Assembly: GCA_027493375.1 (NCBI GenBank) | Contig: JAPVWO010000080.1 | Span: forward strand, 1-49,741 | Reading direction: 5' to 3' | Source of the DNA: Candidatus Multivorans thiocomprendens | Lineage (GTDB): Bacteria; Acidobacteriota; Thermoanaerobaculia; Multivoradales; Multivoraceae | Length of the DNA: 49,741 nucleotides | Shown here: piece by piece, positions 20,734 to 27,477 of the stretch | How positions within the stretch are numbered: the first letter of the stretch is position 1 | Layout of the letters: every line of letters starts with the position of its first letter | The notes under the pieces: model-generated | What the model was told of the DNA's origin: nothing | The model's database searches: none | Seen by the model: only the letters and a program-made list of their open reading frames with translations | Made by a program: the position numbers and the translations under genes

Positions 20734-22089
20734 ATGATGAGGCAAACCCGCGGTCTGGTTCTGGCGGCCCTGCTCGGAGTTCCCGCCGCTCTTTCGGCAC
20801 AGGGGACGTCCTACGTCCTGATCGGCGACAGCGACGACGCCAGGGAAGTTCTGCTCAGCGTTCACAACCCGACCGGCCAAGGTCAGAGCTTCGAAGTTCT
20901 CCCGATCGCCGCGGGAACCAGCGGCGTCCATCGCTCGACCTCCCCGACCCGCATCGACGTTCCGGCCGGACGCACGATGGTCTACTCGGACCTCGCCGAC
21001 GGCGGTCCCTCGATGGTCGAGCTGACGGCCCACGGCGAACTCACGTTCCAGGCGTATCTGATGCCCCTGAACTCGAGCGGCAGCCGGGTCGGTCTGCGCC
21101 AGCAGGTCCCGATCGTCGACTCGGAGAGCCTCATCCGCGGCGGCAACTGGGCCTATGTGACCGGACTGCGCCGCGATTCCAACGATCGTTCCGACTACGC
21201 GATCCTGAACCTCTCCCACTCGACCAACACCTGCGAGCACCGGGTCCGCAGCCGCGAAGGCTACTGGGCCCGGGAGTCGAGCGTCCTGAGACACCCGCCC
21301 CTGTCCCTGACCTACGTGGCCGACGTGCTCGCGGTGGTTGGCGTGGAGCTTGGCGACCGGTACACCGTCTCGACCAACTGCGGCGACAGCTTCTACGTGG
21401 CGGCGCTCGTCTCGGACGACAGGAACGACAGGCTGACCGTGCTGGAACCGTCGCAGAGCGGCGTCTCCAGTCTGAGGCCGCCCGGATACGGCGAGCCACC
21501 GCCGACGCCGAATCCGGGAACACCGGATCCGCCACCGCCTGCCGAGTGCCCCAGCGGCTGGACATGTCTCAGTCCGGACCGAACGAGCCACACAGTGAAG
21601 AGGAAGGATCTTCAGTACGTCTTCCGGGCCGGCCTGGAGGCCGGCAGCTATCGGTCCGTCCAGCTCGAGTTCAGTCTGCGCACGACCGACATCGACCCGG
21701 CAGGAGCCCAGATCTTCTGGCTCGGCATCAACCGGCACCGGGACCTGCTTGGATTCACCGTTCAGCGCCGAAACGACCTGTTCGTCCGCCATGGCCTGGG
21801 CGTCACTCATTCCAACAAGGCCCGCCTCGTCCTGCCGCGCCCGTTGACGCGGAACCAGACCTACAGGCTGAGTTACAGCTACAACGCCGGCGGGGAGGTT
21901 GCTCTCTGCGTAACGGACAGTCAGGGGACGCGTTTCTGCTCCCGCGGCACGGCAAACGTCGACTCCCTCGGCTTCGCCGCCTCCGATCGTCTGGTCCTGG
22001 TGATGGGCAGCGACGGCACCGAAGCCATCGAGCCGCCCCAGTGGGGCTGGACCTACAGCAACATCCAGCTACGCGTTCAGAAGAACTGA
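20734..22089 (+). CDS. Large secreted protein of unknown function, two domains joined by a proline linker
   Basis: The product has 451 residues. A signal peptide (MMRQTRGLVLAALLGVPAALSAQG) is followed by a beta-rich domain (about 25-240; SYVLIGDSDDAREVLLSVHNPTG, MVELTAHGELTFQAYLMP) and a linker around residues 245-270 made of PPPTPNPGTPDPPPP. The C-terminal half (about 275-451) reads as another beta-sandwich, with SVQLEFSLRTTDIDPAGAQIF, YRLSYSYNAGGEVALCVTD and WTYSNIQLRVQK, like a concanavalin/LamG-type lectin fold, but I cannot name the family. Four cysteines in the mature N-terminal and linker regions may pair. Start is set by GGAGAAG before ATG 20734; the long open frame upstream is the shadow of SGNH and ychF. 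Confidence 0.75.
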   Translation: MMRQTRGLVLAALLGVPAALSAQGTSYVLIGDSDDAREVLLSVHNPTGQGQSFEVLPIAAGTSGVHRSTSPTRIDVPAGRTMVYSDLADGGPSMVELTAHGELTFQAYLMPLNSSGSRVGLRQQVPIVDSESLIRGGNWAYVTGLRRDSNDRSDYAILNLSHSTNTCEHRVRSREGYWARESSVLRHPPLSLTYVADVLAVVGVELGDRYTVSTNCGDSFYVAALVSDDRNDRLTVLEPSQSGVSSLRPPGYGEPPPTPNPGTPDPPPPAECPSGWTCLSPDRTSHTVKRKDLQYVFRAGLEAGSYRSVQLEFSLRTTDIDPAGAQIFWLGINRHRDLLGFTVQRRNDLFVRHGLGVTHSNKARLVLPRPLTRNQTYRLSYSYNAGGEVALCVTDSQGTRFCSRGTANVDSLGFAASDRLVLVMGSDGTEAIEPPQWGWTYSNIQLRVQKN

Positions 22090-22115
22090 GACGAGCGGAC
22101 GCCGGGCCTGATCGC

Positions 22116-22727
22116 CTACCGGCGGATCCCCGCCTCCCGAATCTCGACCTCGAAGACCTGGAGACCGAGTTCCCGCCGGTCCTGCGAACCGGACAGGTGT
22201 TCGGCCGGAACGAAGGCGCGATCCGTGGCAAGCGTCAGCTCGAACACTTCGCCGTGTCCGGGAATCCCGGCCGGAAGCGCTAGCGCACGCCTCTGGCGAC
22301 CGGGCGCATCCGCCACGAAGGTCTCGAGCACCTCGTCGCCGGCACTGACGGTGACCGTTCGCGGCCGGTCCCGGAAGAGGCCGGCGTGGCTGTCGTAGTC
22401 GATGTAGACCGTCGCCTCGACGCCGAGGTTGGGCGCCAGGACGCTGCCGGCCCGACCAGACCATCTCCATGCCGCGTCGGACGTCCTTTCCTCCGCATGC
22501 CAACCCTCGAGGTAGCGCACGGGAAACTCCAGCAGGCGCTTGTCCGGCATGGTCACCAGCCAGCCGTCGTGTTCGGCGAAGATCGCTGGCTCCTCGAGGA
22601 ACGGCTCTTCCTCGCCCGCCGAACGTGGCCGGAGCCCCAGCCCGATCAACTCCCGGACCGCAAGGGCGGAAACCGCCGAGGCTCCGAGGCCGGCCAGGTA
22701 AGCTCTCCGTGAGAAGCGATCCCTCAT
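22116..22727 (-). CDS. Small protein with twin-arginine-type signal, partner of the GMC oxidoreductase
   Basis: The 203-residue protein starts MRDRFSRRAYLAGLGASAVSALAV, which has the RR pair, hydrophobic core and alanine-rich end of a Tat signal peptide. The remainder is beta-rich (WLVTMPDKRLLEFPVRYL, ATVYIDYDSHAGLF) and not recognised. It follows the GMC gene by 13 bp on the same strand. In known gluconate- and sorbitol-type dehydrogenases a small Tat-signal subunit carries the folded FAD subunit across the membrane; the same arrangement is inferred here, although this protein is not visibly homologous to those small subunits. Confidence 0.72.
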   Translation of the reverse strand: MRDRFSRRAYLAGLGASAVSALAVRELIGLGLRPRSAGEEEPFLEEPAIFAEHDGWLVTMPDKRLLEFPVRYLEGWHAEERTSDAAWRWSGRAGSVLAPNLGVEATVYIDYDSHAGLFRDRPRTVTVSAGDEVLETFVADAPGRQRRALALPAGIPGHGEVFELTLATDRAFVPAEHLSGSQDRRELGLQVFEVEIREAGIRR

Positions 22728-22740
22728 GACCACGCCGTCA

Positions 22741-24144
22741 TCATCGCCCTGACGCGATGGTATCCGCCAGTCGCAACGCCAGCGCCACGATCGTCAGCGT
22801 CGGATTCGCGTACCCGCCGGAAGGAAAGACCGAGGAGCCGGCCACGAACAGGTTCCGGTAGCCGTGGACCCGACAGTCCCGGTCGACTACGGAGTCCGAT
22901 GGCGTCGCGCCCATCCGCGTCGTCCCCATGAGGTGGCCGCCGCCCGAGACGCCCCGACGGAGCCTCTCGCTGTCGATCCGCACTCGACCCTTGCCGGTCT
23001 CGATCAACGATCGCGCGAGATGCCGCAAGGTCCTTTCGATGCTGAGCAGGTCGTCCGCGCCGACGAGGCAGTTCACAGTCGGCCGATAGAGTCCCGCCCG
23101 GTTGCGCTCGCGGGTCAGAAAGACCCGGTTGCTGGGAGCCGGCAACATCTCGCCCCGGACTTCCGTTCCGTAGTGGAAGAAGGGCTTCCCGTACTTCCAG
23201 GACAGGTACTCGACCATCGGGTCATCAGTGGACTTGGAGTAGGACACGACGCTGCATCCCAGCAGTCCGTGGGCCGCGGCGTGCTCGTCGTCCGCCACGA
23301 ACGCGTGACGCGCGCGCCCGAACTCTTCCGATGCCCGCCGCTGATAGAGGTCTTCGTCGAGCACCAGCTCGACAGTACGTCTCAGATGCGGATGCTCCAT
23401 CAGGAATCTCCCGACGAGCCCGCTCTCGCTGCCGACCGGAACGCCGCCGTCCGGACGCGGCTGGAGAAGCAGCATCGGGTTGCCGATGCCGCCCGCGGCG
23501 AGAACGACCGGCTGTCCCGGCTGGATCGCGAGTTGCAGCCTCGCGTCACCCTCATGACGAAGGCAGGTCAGGCCGCTGACCGCCGACCGTCCCATGTCGG
23601 CGTCGAGCGAGAGAACGGATGTCGAGAGCGCAACGTGAATGGCCGGGGAGTCTCGCAGCAGATCGAGATATCTGGCGCCAAAGCGGGTCGGGCGCAGCCG
23701 CGAGTACGGCCTGTAGAGGAACCCGGGAATCCAGGGCTTCTCGGGGTCGAGAATCGAAGGGCTCCGGTCCAGAATCGGAGCGGCGCGCCGGTAGTAGGGA
23801 AACAGCTCCGACCTGGCGATCGGCCAGCGGACGCCGGCGGCAGGGTTGTTGAAGTCCCTCTCCATCAGGCTCGCGCACCAGCCGCTCCAGACTTGCGAAG
23901 TGCCACCGAGCCCGCGAATCGAATGCCGGTCCCACCAGCCGTCACGGAAATGGCCGGTGTTGCGGGCATTCGGCATGGTCCTGCGCTCCCTGTCGTCGTT
24001 CCCCGATTCGAAGAGCAGAACCTTCCGGTTCGCCTCGGCGAGGGTCACGGCCGTCGTGATTCCCGCCGGCCCGGAACCGATGACGAAGCAGTCGTAGGAG
24101 GAGGGGTCCGGAAAGGAGCCGTCCGAAGCGATGAACACGGCCAT
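22741..24144 (-). CDS. FAD-dependent GMC-family oxidoreductase
   Basis: GMC enzymes oxidise alcohols or sugars with FAD. The 467-residue product has the Rossmann dinucleotide motif FVIGSGPAGITTAVTLAEANRKVLLFESG, RGLGGTSQVWSGWC around residue 85, and a C-terminal GMC motif with GGGHLMGTTRMG, DSVVDRDCRVHGYRNLFVAGSSVFPSGGYANPTLTIVAL carrying the catalytic His/Asn region. It has no signal peptide of its own, which fits export with the Tat-signal protein encoded just downstream. A TACATT box precedes ATG 24144 so closely that the GTG at 24138 may be the true leaderless start. It is divergent from the next gene with 11 bp between start codons. The electron acceptor and substrate are not known. Confidence 0.87.
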   Translation of the reverse strand: MAVFIASDGSFPDPSSYDCFVIGSGPAGITTAVTLAEANRKVLLFESGNDDRERRTMPNARNTGHFRDGWWDRHSIRGLGGTSQVWSGWCASLMERDFNNPAAGVRWPIARSELFPYYRRAAPILDRSPSILDPEKPWIPGFLYRPYSRLRPTRFGARYLDLLRDSPAIHVALSTSVLSLDADMGRSAVSGLTCLRHEGDARLQLAIQPGQPVVLAAGGIGNPMLLLQPRPDGGVPVGSESGLVGRFLMEHPHLRRTVELVLDEDLYQRRASEEFGRARHAFVADDEHAAAHGLLGCSVVSYSKSTDDPMVEYLSWKYGKPFFHYGTEVRGEMLPAPSNRVFLTRERNRAGLYRPTVNCLVGADDLLSIERTLRHLARSLIETGKGRVRIDSERLRRGVSGGGHLMGTTRMGATPSDSVVDRDCRVHGYRNLFVAGSSVFPSGGYANPTLTIVALALRLADTIASGR

Positions 24145-24155
24145 AATGTATCCGC

Positions 24156-25625
24156 ATGAAGCCGCGCCGCGCCGGAAACCGACTGGCCGCGGCGATCCTC
24201 GCAGCAGCCCTGTGGACGGCCTGCGCCGAGGCGCCGCCGGTGCACCGCGGACCCATCGTGCTGATCACGATCGACGCGCTGCGCGCCGACCTGGTCGGCA
24301 CCGGCCTGCTGCCGAACCTGGATCGCCTCGCGGTCGAGGCGGACTGGGCCGGCGCGGCGATCACCACGTCGAGCTGGACGGTGCCGTCCATGGCGTCGCT
24401 GTTCACCGGCCAGCAGCCCTGGCGTCACGGCAGTTGGCACAGCGCCCGCGCCCACCTGCGCGACGACGTACCGACCCTGCCCGAGATCCTCCGTGAGCTC
24501 GGCTACGAGAACGCGGCCTTCCGCTCGAACAGTTGGCTCACCCAGACCTTCGGCTACGTCCGCGGCTTCGACCGCTTCGGCCCGGTGAGCCGGATGGAAC
24601 GGGTCACGGAGGTCCTGGCGGCGCTCGACGGCGGTCCTCAGTTCGTGTGGATGCACCTGCTGCCGCCGCACGCTCCCTACCGCCGCCACGCCGGCTATCT
24701 CGACCGCCTGGACGCGCCGCGCGACGACCTGCCGGAGCGGATCACTCCACTCGACCTGCGGCCGTTCGCCGATCCGGAGAGGCCGCTGGACGCGGATCAG
24801 CGGGAAAGGGCATGGCAGCTCTACCAACTGACCGCCGCCCACGCGGACAGTCAGGTCGGCCGGATGCTGGACGCGCTGCGCGAGAGCGGACACTTCGACG
24901 AAGCGCTGATCGCCGTGACCTCCGACCACGGCGAGGAGTTCGGCGAGAACGGCCAGGTCCTGCACGGCAACAACCTGCACCGGGTGCTGATCGAGGTGCC
25001 GCTGATCGTCAAGCTGCCGGCGGACTGGCCCCGTGTGATCGATCCCGGCGCGACCGTGGCCAACCACCGCCTGTTCTCCACGCTGATCGAAGCGGCCGGC
25101 GGGACGCCGCCGGCCGGGAGCCCGCCCAGCCTGTTCGAGCCGAGCCGGGACGGCGCCCTGTCCGAGCTCTACCTGGGCAACGGCGTGAACCGGATGTCCC
25201 TGGTCGAGGGCGGTCGCCAGCTCATCTGGACCAGCCGCTTCGCGCCCGCCGAGGAGCGCTACTACGACGCGATGCTGGCGCTCGCAGGGGCTGAGCCGCC
25301 GTCGCCGCTGCCGGAAGCGCCGGAGGAGCTGACGGCTCGCCTCGAACGGGAGTTCGAGAACGCGCCGCCGCTGATGGGGGCGCCCGGAACGCGTCCCGGG
25401 CTCCAGGCCTTCGACTGGGGCGCCGACGGCACGGTCGAGCCGGGCGCCGCGGAAGACGACTTCGCGCGCCGATTGCAGGAACGTTGGCAGGCGGAGAACG
25501 GTTCCGACCTGGCCGCCCGGCTCGCCGAGCGCGGCGAGCCCGAGATCAGCCCGGAAGAGATGGAACGGCTCCGCGCGCTGGGCTACGTCGTGACGTCGCG
25601 CAAGCCGGCGGCGGACGGCGAGTAG
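24156..25625 (+). CDS. Alkaline-phosphatase-superfamily lipoprotein (sulfatase fold, Thr/Ser nucleophile)
   Basis: The 489-residue protein has a lipoprotein signal (MKPRRAGNRLAAAILAAALWTACAEAP, cysteine near 23), then the metal-binding start IVLITIDALRADLVG, the active-site region TSSWTVPSMASLFTGQQPWRHG, MHLLPPHAPYRRH and a metal-binding SDHGEEFGENGQVLHG. The fold is that of sulfatases, but the nucleophile position has T/S in W-T-V-P-S rather than C-x-P-x-R, so it cannot form formylglycine by the usual cysteine route; a phosphodiesterase, phosphatase or phosphotransferase activity is as likely. The C-terminus ends EEMERLRALGYV, a tail shared with the 35140 protein. CATAAT lies 8 nt before the ATG. 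Confidence 0.82.
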   Translation: MKPRRAGNRLAAAILAAALWTACAEAPPVHRGPIVLITIDALRADLVGTGLLPNLDRLAVEADWAGAAITTSSWTVPSMASLFTGQQPWRHGSWHSARAHLRDDVPTLPEILRELGYENAAFRSNSWLTQTFGYVRGFDRFGPVSRMERVTEVLAALDGGPQFVWMHLLPPHAPYRRHAGYLDRLDAPRDDLPERITPLDLRPFADPERPLDADQRERAWQLYQLTAAHADSQVGRMLDALRESGHFDEALIAVTSDHGEEFGENGQVLHGNNLHRVLIEVPLIVKLPADWPRVIDPGATVANHRLFSTLIEAAGGTPPAGSPPSLFEPSRDGALSELYLGNGVNRMSLVEGGRQLIWTSRFAPAEERYYDAMLALAGAEPPSPLPEAPEELTARLEREFENAPPLMGAPGTRPGLQAFDWGADGTVEPGAAEDDFARRLQERWQAENGSDLAARLAERGEPEISPEEMERLRALGYVVTSRKPAADGE

Positions 25626-25641
25626 CCGACAGGGTCGCGCG

Positions 25642-26373
25642 CTACAGCCGCGGCTTGCTCGCGGGCCGCAGCCGCAGGTCGTAGACCTCGGCCGACGGCG
25701 GCAGCGCGGCGGCGTCGACGATCGCGGCCGCCACGTCCACGGGGTCGAGAAAGCGCTCGGCGTCGTAGCGCTGGCCGAGACTCCGGCAGACCTCCTGCTG
25801 CATCCGGCCGCGGGTCCTGCCGGGGTAGACGCTCAGCACCCGGACGCCGTCGGCGTTCACTTCGGCGCGCAGGCCGTCGGCGACGGCCCGCAGCGCATGC
25901 TTGCTCGCGGCGTAGGCGGCGCTTCCGGCGCCCGCCCCAAGACCTGCCGTCGAGTTGACGAACACGACCAGGCCCCGGCGGGTGCGGAGCACCGGCAACA
26001 GTCGCCGGGTCAGAAGGTAGGGAGCGCGGACGTTGACGGCGAACTGGAGATCGAGATCCTCGGCCGGCGCCGACTCGACCGGACCCGCGCGGAAAGCGCC
26101 GGCGGCGTGGACGAGGAGGTCGACGCCGTCGCCCAGCGACTCCACGGCCGCGCCGGCCGCCTCGGCCGCCCGTTGCCCGGTGAGGTCCCCCGCGACGGTC
26201 CGAACGGCCGCGGCGCCTTCGTCGAGCTCCGCCTCGACCTCCCGCAGCCGCGCTTCGTCCCGGCCCAGGAGCAGCAGGGACGCCCCTTCCCCGGCGAGCG
26301 ACCGGGCGACCGCTCCGCCGATCGCGCCGGTGGCCCCGGCGACGACCGCGACCCGATCGGCAAACCTCGACAC
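25642..26373 (-). CDS. Short-chain dehydrogenase/reductase
   Basis: This 243-residue SDR has the NAD(P)-binding motif GATGAIGGAVA, the NAG-like HAAGAF segment, catalytic Ser in VNSTAGLGAG and the YAASKHAL Tyr-Lys pair, and then VYPGRTRG. An arginine in LGRDEARLRE suggests NADPH preference. The C-terminus PSAEVYDLRLRP is common in SDRs annotated as short-chain alcohol dehydrogenases of the YdfG/SadH kind. Start is a GTG 6 nt from a TAAGCT box lying in a shared palindrome with the divergent next gene. Substrate unknown. Confidence 0.9.
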   Translation of the reverse strand: MSRFADRVAVVAGATGAIGGAVARSLAGEGASLLLLGRDEARLREVEAELDEGAAAVRTVAGDLTGQRAAEAAGAAVESLGDGVDLLVHAAGAFRAGPVESAPAEDLDLQFAVNVRAPYLLTRRLLPVLRTRRGLVVFVNSTAGLGAGAGSAAYAASKHALRAVADGLRAEVNADGVRVLSVYPGRTRGRMQQEVCRSLGQRYDAERFLDPVDVAAAIVDAAALPPSAEVYDLRLRPASKPRL

Positions 26374-26379
26374 GCGCGG

Positions 26380-26399
26380 AGCTTACCGGCCGGTAAGCT
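26380..26399. promoter_or_regulatory. Perfect 20-bp palindrome carrying the -10 boxes of two divergent leaderless genes
   Basis: AGCTTACCGG/CCGGTAAGCT is perfectly symmetric. On each strand it ends in TAAGCT, 7 nt before the ATG at 26407 and 6 nt before the GTG at 26373. One symmetric site could therefore position or repress both promoters. Confidence 0.5.
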
Positions 26400-26406
26400 G
26401 CGGTTG

Positions 26407-27477
26407 ATGCCGAGGTCGCTTCGCCTGACGCTGACGATCCTCGCCTTGGCCGGCGCGTTCCCCCCGGGAATCGCCGCCGACGGGCTCACCGCCTACCGCG
26501 GATCGGCCTGGGCGCACCTGCGGGCGACCGCCGAACCCCCCGTCCTGTGGCTGGGGACCGAGCGCTCCGTGGAGTTGCCCGAGGCCGGAGCGATGGGCGC
26601 CGCTCGCTACGACGACCTCGTTCTGATCGACCCGCAACCCGACGGCCCACAACCTGAGGGAAGGGCGGAGTGGGCGGTCGCCGGCGTCGCCCGCGGCGCG
26701 GACGGGCCGCGCTTCCTGCTCTACGCCGGCCGCGGGACGGAAGTGACCGCGCTGCCGGCGCCGGAACGGGCGCGACCGGGGAACCGGCTCGCCTCGGCCC
26801 GGTGGCTCGCGTCGGACGGCCCCGAGCCCCTGCACGGCCTTGCCTGGCTGGAAGCGAGCCGTCCGCGCGCTCAGGAAGTCTGGCTGGCGCCCTGGCGCGA
26901 CGGCGCGTTCGAGCCTTCGGTGCGGCTGGTCGCGGACGGCCCCGGTTCCCAGACCGCTCTGGACGCCGCGGTGCTCGCCGACGGTTCCTGGCTGCTCGTC
27001 TGGTGCGCCTTCGACGGCGAGGACGACGAACTCGTCTGGCGGCAACGGCAGCCGGACGGGAACTGGGTCGGCGGCCGCGTCTCGACCGACAACGGCGTGC
27101 CCGACATCACGCCCCGGCTCCTCGTCACCCCGGACGGCGCCGCCGTCGCCTGGAGCCGCTACGACGGCCGCGTCTACCGGGTGCGGACGGCGCGCTTCGA
27201 GGACGGACGCTGGAGCGACGAAGACTGGGCGGGTCCCCCCGATTCGCTCTACCCCGAGTGGGCGGGCGACGACGACACGCTGCTCTACCTCGAAGGCGCG
27301 ACCCGGACCTGGACCGCGGCCGGGCCGGCGTCCACGCTGCGCTTCGAGGCGGCGACGGCGACCTCCGCGACGCCCGTTCTCGACCGCGACTCCACGTCGG
27401 GTCTCCTGCGCGCGCTCTGGCCCGGGGCGTCCGGCTGGCGCGCCGAACCCGGACGGCCTGCCGGAGCACGGCCGTGA
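26407..27477 (+). CDS. Secreted beta-propeller-like protein
   Basis: The 356-residue product begins with a signal peptide (MPRSLRLTLTILALAGAFPPGIAA) and continues as repeated beta strands of the form WLLVWCAFDGEDDELVWRQRQPDG, AVAWSRYDGRVYRVRTARFEDGRWS, with Asp/Trp-rich turns typical of sialidase- or BNR-like propellers. No catalytic motif is recognised. Its stop overlaps the GTG of the next gene as GTGA, so the two are translationally coupled. It may bind or sense a surface polymer handled by the membrane protein, but that is inference from position only. Confidence 0.75.
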   Translation: MPRSLRLTLTILALAGAFPPGIAADGLTAYRGSAWAHLRATAEPPVLWLGTERSVELPEAGAMGAARYDDLVLIDPQPDGPQPEGRAEWAVAGVARGADGPRFLLYAGRGTEVTALPAPERARPGNRLASARWLASDGPEPLHGLAWLEASRPRAQEVWLAPWRDGAFEPSVRLVADGPGSQTALDAAVLADGSWLLVWCAFDGEDDELVWRQRQPDGNWVGGRVSTDNGVPDITPRLLVTPDGAAVAWSRYDGRVYRVRTARFEDGRWSDEDWAGPPDSLYPEWAGDDDTLLYLEGATRTWTAAGPASTLRFEAATATSATPVLDRDSTSGLLRALWPGASGWRAEPGRPAGARP

